Below, in pieces: positions 35,417-48,736 of a DNA stretch of 64,000 nucleotides (the first letter of the stretch is position 1; every line of letters starts with the position of its first letter). The DNA is from Parietaria judaica (lineage: Eukaryota > Streptophyta > Magnoliopsida > Rosales > Urticaceae), in assembly GCA_954871525.1 (NCBI GenBank), contig OX940868.1, positions 19,463,056 to 19,527,055 of the forward strand, in the 5' to 3' direction. The notes beneath the pieces were generated by a model. That model searched no databases, was not told the origin of the DNA, and saw only the letters and a program-made list of their open reading frames with translations. Made by a program: the position numbers and the translations under genes.

Positions 35417-38400
35417 ATGCACATGAACACGAGTCTGAGGTGTGGAAAATCCGGAGGAGGTTCATGCTCCCATAATCTTTGTGGAAGGGCATGGAGGTCA
35501 ATTTACTTGCCAACATGGCGAGGTATGCAGCATAGACGAGGTATTTCCTGGAAAGATTTCTATCTTTTAGATTTTCGGAAGTGTTTAGCTATCTGTTGTT
35601 CTAGGATATAGTAGCACAAAGATATCATCGCTGGTTATGGAGAAGAATGCGGTCACTAAAGACGTTGCAACTTCATATGAAGTTGCCATGGAAGCACTTT
35701 CCTCTCTTATTACTCGTAAGAAGCGTGGAGATAGAACACCCGTTGCTGGTACCTATGCAAAATTGCAACGCATGTCAATGTATCTTCAGGTACGCCTAAA
35801 TATTTCTGCAACTTCAAGAGCTTAGAAAATAACTGGAATGATGTGTTTTCCCATTTATCTATCTACATATGTATTGTTTGTTTGTTGTATCACCATTTAC
35901 AGTGTGATGCCAACCGAGGTAGATCTCGAACCCAAGAGATGAGTTTTATTGAATGAATAGAATCGGATAACAATAGCCCTTCCTTTCAGAAAACGATCCA
36001 AACTCAATAAGCCAAAACCCCTCCGGAGTGACGCCTGATATAGGGATTTGGAAACCCTGATCTCTCTTTTTTACAAACTACCCAAAATACCCTTAATAAA
36101 CTAAAATATAAATGAGGTAATAGTTTAATTTATAGTTGAATTAAATCTAACATGGTGTTTTGATCGCAGATACTTGGATTGGAAGAATGTTTACGCGAAC
36201 TGAAGATTATTCACGTTGCCGGAACAAAGGGGAAGGTATCAATAGATTATTCACGTTTATCACTTAATATCTGTTAACTATGCCTAACAGACTAAGTTAA
36301 TTCACATCACATAAGACTATAACTAAGTATGAACATAGCAATTATATATTCGAGTCTAATTTTTTTTACAAATAAAGAAACTGAAGCTATATTTCAACAA
36401 TTTATCGTTTCACTCGGTTTTTACTTATCTTTAGGCTTTGATTTGTTAACAACTCTAACTCTTGTCGCTTATGAATAGTTCATCGAAATGATTTGCTAGA
36501 AAATATGAACTCAATCTGATCTTAAAAGCAATACAATTATGACTTTTTTACACGGTACATTAGAAATTCGTTGGTATGTAGTTTCAAAATCCCCTTTTTT
36601 ATCGCAATGAATATCATTTTAGCTTTGTAAATTGTCTAATATGAAGAAGAAAAACTGATATATGTTTTCTCTTAAATTGTCTCTGTTTATTTCACGGTTC
36701 GCCATTTCAGGGATCAACGTGCACATTCTGCGAGGCTATTTTAAGGGAATGTGGTTTCCGTACTGGACTTTTCACTTCCCCTCATCTAATTGACGTGAGA
36801 GAGAGAATCCGTATTAATGGGTAAACACCGGATAATGGACTTTCAACTGTTAATCTATAGCTTGTTGGTCTAATAATTTTATACCCGTTCTCATTGGAAC
36901 TTGGCTGGAACTGTTTGCTTAGGTTGGAAATAAGTGAAGAGAAATTTCTCCTCTACTTTTGGGATTGTTGGCACAAACTCGAGGTACTATTCGCTGTTTT
37001 TATTTAAAATTTGAAAGTGACAATATGTAAAAAATTGTCAGAGAGGAAAGATAGTAGTTGGGTGAGTTCGGATACCAACCCGATAGACGGCTCTAAATTA
37101 TTATTCTAAATTCGGAAGTTTTGACTGTTGATAATTGGGCTTGGAATACGAGTTTGGTGGATACTCTGTGCACTTCAGTTGACTGATAATTTGATTTTAT
37201 TATTAACGTATTAATTTCAATAAATATTAGTTTCTCGATTCTAAAATTTGAATATGCAGGAAAATGTAACCGAAGATCTGCCAATGCCTCCATTGTTTCA
37301 GTTCCTTACAGTGTTAGCCTTCAAAATCTTTGTCTCTGAACAGGTATATATCAATGTTTCATTTTATTTCCGAATCGCCCAGGAATGGACTTTGTGGCCT
37401 TTTTGGGGCCAAAATCAGACCGGGCCTAAAACTGGGCCGTCCCAGTTTTTGAAGATATTTTTATATAACTTATTTACTAATAAGTAAAAAAAAAAAAAAA
37501 ACCTTCAAATCAAATAATAAACATAGTCTAAAATTCAAACAGTACATGATTAAAGCTAAAAGATAGAACCCTAAAAGTTAAAATTATAATAAATCTATTA
37601 AATATATATATATATATATACTAAAAACAGGCTGGCTGGTTTTTTGAAAGCCTCAGCCTGTCCCGGTTCCCAGTTTGTGCCATCATGCGAACGCTCTTGT
37701 TTAAGAATTATACTATTTATTATATTGCTTCTAAAACTAGTTTCTTTCGTATAGGTTGATGTTGCTATCATTGAAGTTGGCCTCGGTGGATTAAAGGATT
37801 CGACGAATGTGGTATGAATCTTATGACAGTGACGAGAAATACGGTTTTCATGCACTGACCAGTTATCTAATCAAATAACTGACCATGACAGAAAATGATA
37901 AGGATACTTTTGTAATTTTTGCAGATTAAAGAACCCATTGTTTGTGGCGTAACTTCTTTGGGACTAGATCACACAGACTCACTGGGTTGGTGTCTTTATT
38001 CCTTCATTGTTTGAAATTATTTGTTAAACGTTAGTGTAAAAAAAGAGAGGCATTGTAACGGCACTTTCTCGTGTTTTTTAGGAACAACTCTTCCGGAGAT
38101 AGCTTCACACAAGGCCGGAATTTTCAAGGTGTAAATTTATTTGCCGAATGATAAAACTCTCTAATGAATTGTTTAATATCTATAGGCAAAGATATGGAAA
38201 TTGACATTTTTTATTTTCTTTTTTCTGAATTTGGTTGATGTCAATGAAGCCTGAAATTCCAGCATTCACGGTGTCGCAACTTCCCGAGGCTATGAATGTA
38301 ATTACGGAGAGAGCCAGCGAGCTTAAGGTAATTACTTTTAATATTCCCCTTGAAGTCGAATCAACAGGAAAAAACTACTGTCTTATGTTTTTCTTATAGG

Positions 38401-41007
38401 AGTTTTACCATTAACTGAGATTCAAATTTAAATTTTTGTTTTAAAGGGCATGGCCGTCAACTTCTCAAATTCAAATTCACAATCCAGCTTACTTGTTATT
38501 GCAGGTTCCTCTGAATATTGCAGCAAAGTTAGACCGCAAAATGTTGAAAGGCGTTGAACTCACCTTGTCTGGGGATCATCAGTTGATTAATGCCGGTCTT
38601 GCTGTTTCCCTGTGCCAATCTTGGCTGCAAAGAACGGGAAACTGGGAAAAGCTCTTCAAAAATGTCGGTTAAATTTAATAATTCTCGTTCTCTTCCTTAC
38701 ATAATAATAATAATAATAATAATTCACTGCAAAATGGTACGATTAGCTATAACTACATCAGCAATCAAACAAAATCGCCAGTTACAAAATCCTCCCTAAA
38801 TTTCTATATTTCTACCAGTTTATATAATTGCATGTTTACCATTCGGGTGAACAATTACAGAATAATATCGGTGTTTGGTCCGGCTTCATGCAACACATTT
38901 TCTCCCAAACCAGATTTCTTTTTCTCTGTATTAAATAATTTAGATGTTTTCTATGCAATCGTGGTCTTCTTGTTAAACTATAATTCATCAGTTTATTTGC
39001 CTGCCGTGTTCATCTATTTTTAGTTTAATTCATCAGTTTATATTTTAATTAACTTTTTGTCCAATGCCAGCATAACTTGGAAGCTGATTTACCAGAAGCC
39101 TTCCTCCGAGGTCTCTCGAGTGCACGCATTTTGGGAAGAGCTCAGATATTTCACGATATTTCTTCAATGTCGTATAACTCGTCAATGGTGTCCGTAATCT
39201 CTTGTGGAGATCTAATTTTCTATTTAGATGGAGCTCATAGTCCGGAAAGTATGGAAGTTTGTGCTCAGTGGTTCTCTAATGCCATTAAAGGAAACGATAA
39301 TCCCCTGAAATATAATGTCGGAGACGTAAATATGGATAATATTTGCAATAACGGTAAACTTCGACATGAACTCGGGAACATGAATGGCGCCTGCAAAGCA
39401 TCAAAACAGGTAAAGACCGCAATACGAGCAGAATATGTTGTCGAAAATGTATATTTGGGTGCTTATGTAATGGTATTCTAAACCTCTCGTAGATTCTCTT
39501 GTTCAATTGTATGGAAGTCCGAGACCCGCAAGTTTTGCTTCCACGGCTTTTGGATACTTGTGCTGCGTCAGGTACATATCGCTTATTCTTAGTCTGTTTT
39601 GGTGATTTTTCGGAGATTGAATGTGATTGTGCAAATGCCTTGATTTATACATCTGACAAATTTAATTAATTCTCAATTGACAAGAATTAATAACAATAAA
39701 CATGATCGACTCGTGGTTACGTATCATCATAGGAAAGGTCAAAGCTGTCATTTATTCTTTGAATATTTAGTCCTTTTATGTCTCATTTAATATGTGATTA
39801 AGGGTCTTTCAATCAATTAAGTCACTAAGGGTAATTTAGTATTTTCACAGGGTCCTGTCTGTAGGGTTTTGTCCTTTCTTGCTTACCGTCGTAGGAGAGC
39901 GGTCGATCTTTTCGCTCAAATGAAAGGATGATATTTTTTATATTGTTATCTGCATCTAATGAAGTATAGGTTTTTGGATTCCCGTCGACCGAATTTCTTG
40001 TGTCGGATGGTGTTCAGATCCTATCAGAACACTAAGCAATAAGCATAATTTTAGGCCTAATTTTGACATCGATAATTCTGTAAATTAAATTTAGCTCCTA
40101 ACTATCCCTAATTTACAATATGATTTATGTATCCTATAATTTTCACCAAATAACCTTCCTATCAATTGGTCGAAAGGTACTCATTTCTCTAAAGCGCTCT
40201 TTGTCCCGAGTATGTCTGCCTATAATAAAGTGACATCTGGCGCGTCGGTTATTCCTTCGGGCATTCCGACCAAAGACTTGTCATGGCAGCTTAGCTTAGA
40301 GAGACTCTGGCAGAAGATTGCCAACAACAAGGGTAACTCGTTGGCTTCATAAATGCTAATTTCTCTGTATCTTTTGACCTCAAAATAACCGCTTCCTCTT
40401 TTGGTCGTAAATTTCTTTCGTGCAGAAGTGAGCAATGAAAAGTGCAAGATCGATACTTCGACAGTATTGTCTCACGATTTTCTTAACGAGGAAGGTTATA
40501 ATAGCAGCGCCGTGATGCCGTCATTGCCTCTGACGATAAAATGGTTGAGGGATTGCGTCAGGGAAAATCCCTCTTTAAGACTTCAGGTAAGATTTGCTTC
40601 TCAAATGATAATGATACCTTAATAATTTAGTTTAATATATATATTAAATTATCTCATTTTATTATCTTCTTATTTAATTATCTACTATGTTTAGCTGTTA
40701 TTTATCATCTAATAGCCGTCTTGTTTGGTCACATTTCCCGTTTAACATCATAGAAGAATTTTCCGGTCTAACTCTCGTATTATAGAACGAGTTATGTTTA
40801 TTACTATTCTTTCGGTTTGATTTTCGCTTCGGGTCCTATAAGTTTCATTCCCGTTTCATTATTGTAATTGGAACGAGCTTTACCCGATTTTTTCCACAAT
40901 TTTTATCTTCACCCGAACAATAATTTTCTCGATATGGAAACGTTCAGGTTCTCGTAACAGGGTCACTGCATCTGGTGGGAGATGTACTAAAACTATTAAG
41001 AAGGTAA
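35417..41007 (+). CDS. FPGS: Folylpolyglutamate synthase, probably organelle-targeted
   Basis: Adds glutamates to tetrahydrofolate using ATP. Sixteen exons: 35417-35540, 35605-35789, 36170-36235, 36711-36820, 36923-36983, 37260-37343, 37755-37811, 37925-37985, 38082-38128, 38250-38327, 38505-38663, 39071-39409, 39493-39571, 40177-40332, 40426-40586 and 40948-41007; they join in phase to 608 aa. The ATP P-loop [11 protein letters not shown] falls at residues 118-128, [13 protein letters not shown] follows, then [20 protein letters not shown] and DGAHSPESM (about 397). The first about 50 residues are Arg/Ser/Gly-rich with few acids and read RRGYSSTK, which looks like a mitochondrial or plastid presequence; plants have FPGS isoforms in cytosol, mitochondria and plastid. 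The internal Met at 35637 ([10 protein letters not shown]) is a possible cytosolic start. Exon 1 is inferred from phase and consensus and is less sure. Confidence 0.93.
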
Positions 41008-42128
41008 CACAAATATCAGATTCTTTAGAGCAAAATTGCCCTTTTCATTTCAAGCATGTTTGCTTTGGATTTTTATTTTATTTATATCAAATTTTTCCAT
41101 AAAAATTAAAAACCTTACTTTATTACATAATAGCTCACTTATTGGTGTGCGTATGTGTTGTATCATTGTTTGTTGTACCAGTAAAATAGTCATTTAATTA
41201 AGAGAAGATTTAATTTCCCTTTAATGGAATAAAATATTATTTTTTTACCATTGTGAACTTTGTTCTCTGCCATTTTTCAATTTTTAGCTCTCTTTTTAAT
41301 TATCACTTTTACTTTTTACTATATCGATACATTCAAATATCTTTTCAAAAGTAAGCAACACATCAAAAGTTAATGTGCCATATGTCACATTACAATAGAA
41401 AGGGAAAATAATAATAATAAAATCAAAATCAAACATTGTTGTCACCTTCTTGCAGTCTAATTTTTTATAAGTTGCCGCAAATATCTAAGTAAAAATAAAT
41501 AATTCTCAATATCTAATTTAGAACCAAAGAACATAACATCATACCCATCTTAATACATATATTTATATTATTTAGAGATAATATCGGCAAAAACATCTAA
41601 CTTTTAGTTAACTACCTCGACGAGTATCAGTAGTTTATTTTAGTAAAAAAAGTTCTAAAGTTCAATTAAAAACGTTTATGAACCGTTCATATAGTATGTG
41701 TAACTTTCACTCAATTTTATATTTATTTCTATTCATCTTTTTATTATTTGGATCCTTCTATTCTATTAACATTTTGACATAAATTAAACGAAATTATTGT
41801 TTTAGTAATTTTGTTTTATTTTTACTTTTCTTACAAGCAAAAGAACATTTACTCGTCAACGCAGTTGATTTCTTATAAAGGGGCGACGCCAAAAAATTCG
41901 ACTGGGACGGAAATGATCCCGCGAAATATTACTTTTACGGATTCTTTATAAAATCTCTTGGATTGATTGTGGCATGACTCATGAAAAGCCTTATCTTTCA
42001 AAGTGGCATTAGTGATGAAGCAAAGTGGTGAGATCTCAATGTCATTGTCTTCTTTTGTTGTAATGATCCTCCAATTCAGATTTTGGCGCAATTATCCCAT
42101 GAAATGGAGACAATTGTGCATTAAACCC

Positions 42129-42233
<105 letters not shown>

Positions 42234-43022
42234 GCTAAATGTGTTTTCACATATTCACTTCTAATTGATTATGCTAAACTTACTCTCTCTAAATTTTTGA
42301 AATAAAAAAAAAATAATCATGAACTGTTTTTGCCTCCGTCGAGCTCACTTGGCCGAAGCTTCCATGACCATGAGAAAATAATACCTTGTGATATCATCTC
42401 TTAGGTAATCCAAAATAATACCTTACAAGTGGAGACTTTATATATTTTCAAAGTAATGTAAAATATATTCATTAATGAAGTAAAAAAATTCTCATAAATT
42501 ATAATGGAAGGAAACAATAACAATATACTCTTAAAGTTCTATAGGTTTTTGGTCTCAATCTCAAATTATGTAGTTATTTATGATTACTGTGTTTTCTCAG
42601 TAATCTGTTTTTTTTTTTTTTTTTTTGTCAATTTAAACGTTCTTAAAAAAATATCATAATAATAATACTTGGTTTTGTATCAAATTCACTTGGAAGCAGA
42701 AGAAAGAGATGGCATTAGTTTGTATTTATTTGTACTTTATCTGCCAAATTAAATTTCTTAGTGTCGTTAAGTAATTAAAATAATTTATTTTCTTCTATTA
42801 AATTGCTCACTTATCTCTTATATTTTCCAAACCATCATAGCAGTCCTAATTTTGATATTTTTCATATATTAAACAACAATTATATAAAAAAAAAATTACT
42901 CAGATTTGTAAAGGAAAATACTCAGATTTGAACTTTGAACAAACTTATATATGACATTTTATATTTTGATAGAAATTCAATCCCTTAACCAACGCAATAA
43001 TCTTTTATCATGAAACTGAGCC

Positions 43023-43032
43023 GACGTCGTTG

Positions 43033-43125
<93 letters not shown>

Positions 43126-43126
43126 G
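43023..43126. repeat. (TCG)n microsatellite, about 34 units
   Basis: About 100 bases of TCG repeats broken twice by a TTG unit. It is GC-rich and CpG-dense in otherwise AT-rich non-coding DNA. No coding frame of significance uses it. Confidence 0.95.
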
Positions 43127-44406
43127 TCTTACATGCTAAAAAAATAAATGAATTTGGGTCTTCTCTTTTTTCTTAAATAGTCAATTAATTGCGGAACAAA
43201 ATTTATAACAATCATATTGTTAATAAAAAAAAAAAAAAAAGAGCAAATATTTATTTTATTAAAATTGAACAATTTTCAAATTCAAGGTGAATGCATGTTT
43301 TTATTACATGTTTTTTTTAAGCACAAGTTCATATGTAGAGAATTAGTTCTAGAATATTAAATATAGATTTTTTACATTGAATTTCTGAGAAGTACTAATG
43401 TTTTTTTAGCAGGTTAAGTAATATATTTTTTTAAAACACCTTTAACGTCAAAATTCTAACATTAACGTTGAGTTACTTATTTGTTTTACGATATATGCAT
43501 TTTTTTCCCTTTGAAAACAGTTCATAAGAGCACTTAAATGATAAATATACGCATTTTTATTCAAGAAAAATGTATGTAATTTTAAAAGAGAAATTATAAT
43601 GAATACATATTTATATGTTTACATTTTAACAAATTTAAGGTTTTTATTTGCAAATAACCAAATATTGGTTATTTTGTCGATGATTAATATGGTTATAATA
43701 GTTAATATGATTATTTTTATTAATAGGTAATTGACTATTTTACAAATATTTACAATACATTAACTATTTTGTCAATACTATCAAGTTAATTATTTAGCTT
43801 AAACTCCCTTTTTAAAAGGTGATATTAGCAACAAAAAACCTATGTCTTACTAAATAGAGCAAAAAGTTCCCAATTTGTTTATCGTTGTGAAAGCTCCAAA
43901 TCTCATCATATAATAGCATAAAAAATTGGCAATTTTTTTTGCAGCAAGAGTTTCCATTTTTTTACCACGGTGAAAGTTTCCCAATTCCAATCATATTGTT
44001 TAAGAAAAACATTTTAAAAAAATAGATACATGTACTTAGTGTAGTTAGTTTGTTTATTTATAATTTGGGACTAAAATAAATATACGTAGTATCAAATTTC
44101 TCAAATATATATGATCTCATTAAATAAATAATAAAAATGAGTAACATAACACAACAAAATTTATTTACCACACTTTATATTTTTTATGATATCACGTAAT
44201 TAATTTAATTAATATTTTTAACGCTTTTGCGTGAAGCTCGCTGCCGGTCCCCTAGTAATTATAAAAGACATGTTAGATTTACGAGGGGTCAAAAATAATT
44301 TTAAAAGAAAATCCTTCTTATATTCAAAATCCCAAATAAGGTGTTTTAGCCAATTTGTTCTTACGTATTTGCCCTTCAACGCTGGAGAGAGAGAGAGATT
44401 CTTCCG

Positions 44407-47400
44407 ATGAACGGCGACGAAGAGGACGCCATGGCCGGACACGATCTCGACCCTCAGAGCGACCAGAGCACCGACTACCTCCCAAACCCTAACCCTCTCC
44501 ACCAGCCCCGCCGCCCGCGCGGCTTCGCGGCGGCGGCGGCGACGCCAGGAGCCGCGGCGAGCAAGGGCCGGCGGGAGAGGGAGAAGGAGAAGGAGCGGAC
44601 CAAGCTGCGGGAGCGCCACCGCCGCGCCATCACCAGCCGGATGCTCGCCGGCCTCCGCCAGTACGGCAACTTCCCCCTCCCCGTGCGCGCCGACATGAAC
44701 GACGTCCTCGCCGCCCTCGCCCGCGACGCCGGCTGGACCGTCGACCCCGACGGCACCACCTATCGCCTCTCTCCCCCTCCCTCTCACATGGTCCTTCTCT
44801 CTCTCTCTCTCAGCTCTCGATTCGATGTGGTTTTTGCGTTTCGATTTTCAATTTCTCATTGTTGGATTCATTTGAGGCTCACAATGCTGGTAAGTAGAGA
44901 TCAGCCATGGCAGTTTGTTGTTCGCCACTGTTATCGGGTTCGATTTAGCTCAAGAAGAAAATTCGAGGAAGAAACAAATAGTCAAAATCAAGAAGCTTGA
45001 GCCGAATTTTCCAGTTCTGCATTGCGATTTTCTCATAGGATTCATTTGCGGCATAATGCAGTTTAGAAGAGATCACCTGCGGCGATTTGTCGTTTATCGT
45101 TCACAACTGTTCTTAGGTTCGATTTAGCCCGAGAATTTGAGACTTGATTTTTCAATTTCTCTTACTGGATTCATCTCCTTAATGCTTGTTAGAAGTGGGA
45201 ATTCGATTCGTTTACGGTAGCCCTTTGTTGACGGCGTATATGTGAGCGTGCTATTGCTCGAATGTTCCGATATAATTTAGCGGGAGAATTGAAGAGAAGA
45301 GTAAACTATGTTCATTCCCCTTCATGTCTATTTTAAATGTGAATATCTGCAACAAATTTGTTGATTTGCTTCTTTCGATGCTCATTTATAATCTCAAGCT
45401 CTTTGATATGCTTGAATATTTATTGGATTTTTTTTTAATTTGCTCGATTAAGCAGTTGAATTATCCAGTTAGGTCGGTAGAAAGTCCGGTTTCAGCTAGC
45501 TCTTTGAAGAATTGCTCCAAAGAACCATTGGAGTGTCAACCTCCATCGCTAATTGGGATCGACGAGAGCTTGTCGCCAACTTCTCTTGGCTCTGTTGTGA
45601 TAGCCGATAGAGACGCTAAAAATGAAAAATACGCAAATGCGAGCTCCATAAACTCAACGGAATGCTTAGAGGCCGACCAGGTATTATTGTTTACCGCCAC
45701 AAAGTGAATTACTTGTTTTCTTTTATTATTATTATTATTACATTATGTCGGTTTACAAACGGTTCTGAATTTGGAAACGTGTGTTTGCTCGGTGCAGCTT
45801 ATGCAAGATTTTCGTTCCGCTGAGCATGGGAAAGATTTTACAGGCACACCTTATGTCCCTTTATTTATAAAGCTTCCAGTAAGTAGTTTTGGGTTATTTT
45901 TGTGATTTACTCAAATGAATGTATTGTAATTGGAATTTTCTCCGCACTTTTACATATATCGTTCTTTGGCAGACAGGTACCATCAACAACTTCTGTCAAC
46001 TGGTTGACCCCGAGGGTGTTAGACAAGAGCTGAGCCATTTCCAGTCTTTGAACGTTGATGGTGTCGTCGTCGAATGTTGGTGGGGTATCATTGAAAGTTG
46101 GAGCCCACAAAAATACATATGGTCCGGCTATCGTGATCTTTTTAACATCGTCCGTGAGTTCAAGTTAAAGTTGCAGGTAACTATTCTTATTTACTTTGAA
46201 GACCTTAAATCTTGCTTATATCTTTCTCCTTTTAAAGTATTACTAGTGCTCGGGTTCGGACTTCAGGAACATACAATCGTTTGATATATTATATATGATT
46301 GAATGTTTTTGTTATATCATGTAGTATTGCTAATTATTTCAAGAACGCGTTCTTTTTAAGGTCGTAATGGCCTTCCATGAATGTGGAGGAAATGAATCGG
46401 GCGATGCTCTCATCACTCTTCCTCAATGGGTTCTGGAAATTGGGAGGCAAAACCAGGACATATTCTTCACTGATCGTGAAGGAAGGAGGAACACCGAATG
46501 TTTAACCTGGGGCATTGATAAAGAACGAGTTCTTCAAGGAAGAACTGGTATCGAGGTGTGAAAAACTTGTAATAATATTCGATGATGTATTCCCAAAAGA
46601 AATTCACACTCGGCTTCTGTAGCTTGCACCTAACATCTTAATTGTCTACAATTAATATGCAGGTGTATTTTGAATTAATGCGAAGCTTTCGCACTGAGTT
46701 TGATGATTTGTTCGTGGATGGCGTCATTCATGGTGTAGAAATTGGGCTTGGGGCTTCTGGGGAGCTAAAATATCCTTCATTTTCAGAAAGAATGGGATGG
46801 AGATATCCCGGCATCGGTGAGTTTCAGGTACTTTTAAACCAACCCTTATATCATGAAAATATCATTTTTATACTTATTAATTTTCAGAATACTGGATAAG
46901 AACTTCGGAACTGAAAGTAAGAGTATATAAAGTCTTCTTTTGATGGAAACTACTATCGTAAGCCCGAGTTATTCTCTTTCATTTTGAAGTTTTATCTAGG
47001 GAAACATATATGCACAAGTATAAGAATAAGGGCATTTGGATTAATTAAGGTTATTTTGGGTAAAATTTTCTAATTATGTTTTTAATTGTAGTTGCAATGG
47101 TTTTTGTGTTTGTTTTACATAGCTTATCTTATGCAGAAATCTATTGAGAGTTAAGAAACTATTCATGAGAGAGACCGGTTTGCGTCTCGGATCATAGAAC
47201 GATTATTGCTTCCATTGATTATTCTGTAAATAATGAAGTGTCATTTGTTCAGTGCTATGATAAGTATCTTCAGCTAAGTCTAAAGAAAGCTGCCAAATCG
47301 CGTGGCCACTCGTTCTGGGCAAGAGCTCCCGATAATGCCGGCCAATACAATTCTAGGCCACATGAAACCGGCTTCTTTTGCGAAAGAGGCGACTACGATA

Positions 47401-48736
47401 GTTACTATGGACGCTTCTTCCTCCAATGGTATGCTCAATCGTTAATGGACCATGCAGACAATGTTTTATCACTTGCCGCTCTTGCATTTGAGGACACTAA
47501 AATCGCCGTTAAGGTAGCTCATTTAATATTTTTTTATTTATTATTATTATTATTTGTCTATTGATCCACAACTTTACATGAAATAGGCAAAGAAAATATT
47601 AAGTAAATATTTATAAAATATAATCCTAATAAATAAATAAAAATCGAACAAATTCAGTGATCGGCCCCCAAATGATTTTTATTTGCCTTGGGTGTGCCCT
47701 CTTTGTGCTTTAGATTAGGAAGAATTGGAAAATGAATTTTATTTCCCTTAGTAATGTGACACGAACACGATAATTTCTATATAAATACTAATTAGCTAAT
47801 ATACGTCATAACTGATTAACAATTATTACCAAATAATTAACTAGAAGATGCATCTTTGCAGGTTCCTGCAGTTTATTGGTGGTACAAAACGTCTAGCCAC
47901 GCTGCCGAACTAACTTCAGGATACTACAACCCCACAAACCAGGACGGATATTCTCAGGTTTTTGAGGTTTTGAAGAAATATTCGGTTACCGTAAAGTTTG
48001 TTTGCTCGGGATTGCAGATGTCTAGTGAAGATAACAACGAAGCTTTGGCTGATCCAGACGGGTTAAATTGGCAGGTAAACGTCCATATTTCTCCTAAATG
48101 AGGGTGGTGTTCGGAACTTACGATAGTTAATATATATCATATATGAAGTAAAAGCTTTTCTTTTGTGTTCGGAAACTCGGTAATTGAAGCACTCAGGTTT
48201 CGGGGTTTTATTATATTTTTTTGCTCTGTACTTTGTATATTAAAGTTTCTCTGATAATATTTATGCTTATCTCGTCGGTAATGGCAGATTTTCAATTCCG
48301 CCTGGGATCGAGGATTGACTATAGCCGGGGAAAATGCACCCCCTTGTTGTGACCGAGAACGGTTCATGAGATTAGTGGAGATGGCAAAACCAAGATCCGA
48401 TCCCGATCGCCGCCATTTCTCGTACTTCGTGTACCAACAGCCTTCTTCTTTAGTTCAAGGAACAATGAGCTTCTCAGATCTCGATTACTTCATCAAGTCC
48501 ATGCATGGTAACTTTTATCAACTTTCTCCTGACAACATTAGTAATATATGCCGCGACAAAAAAAAGAGTAGAATATGCTGCCACTTTCACCCGGCAAATA
48601 TCCCTTTCTTCATCCCAACAATATAGCTCACATTATACTTTTATTCTGCAAATCTAAATTCAATGCTTGACCCGTTTTCCTTTGATGCACAATTAAAATA
48701 TTTGCAGGCGAAATCGCTATCGATCTGGTTTCTTGA
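44407..48736 (+). CDS. BZR1-type domain fused to beta-amylase (BAM7/BAM8 class)
   Basis: A nuclear transcription regulator in which a BES1/BZR1-type DNA-binding domain precedes a beta-amylase-fold domain. Ten exons: 44407-44790, 45456-45680, 45798-45878, 45973-46176, 46361-46555, 46663-46827, 47253-47513, 47862-48074, 48288-48507 and 48708-48736; 658 aa in phase. Exon 1 encodes the basic helix ([42 protein letters not shown]). The amylase part keeps the flexible loop GGNESGD and the general-acid Glu in [10 protein letters not shown] (397). At the base position, canonical CLEM reads CSGLQM: Gln557 where the second catalytic Glu should be. That agrees with the known weak or absent activity of the BAM7/8 class and suggests a sugar-sensing or structural role (inference). 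The tail ends [11 protein letters not shown]. Met at 44431 is an alternative start. BAM7 versus BAM8 is not resolved. Confidence 0.93.
44830..45300 (+). repeat. Degenerate three-copy repeat in intron 1 of BZR1-BAM
   Basis: Copies start near 44836, 45018 and 45146. They share GATTTTCAATTTCTC...TGGATTCATT, then a GTTTGTTGTTCG-like part, and end TTCGATTTAGC(T/C)C(A/G)AG (44940, 45118) or ATAATTTAGCGGGAG (45271). Divergence is substantial, so this is an old tandem expansion. The tandem structure was noticed by eye; exact borders need alignment. Confidence 0.55.

Noticed and set aside
44218..44787. Minus-strand open frame of 189 codons
   Set aside because: Antisense shadow of BZR1-BAM exon 1; Gly/Ala/Glu-rich and without a domain.
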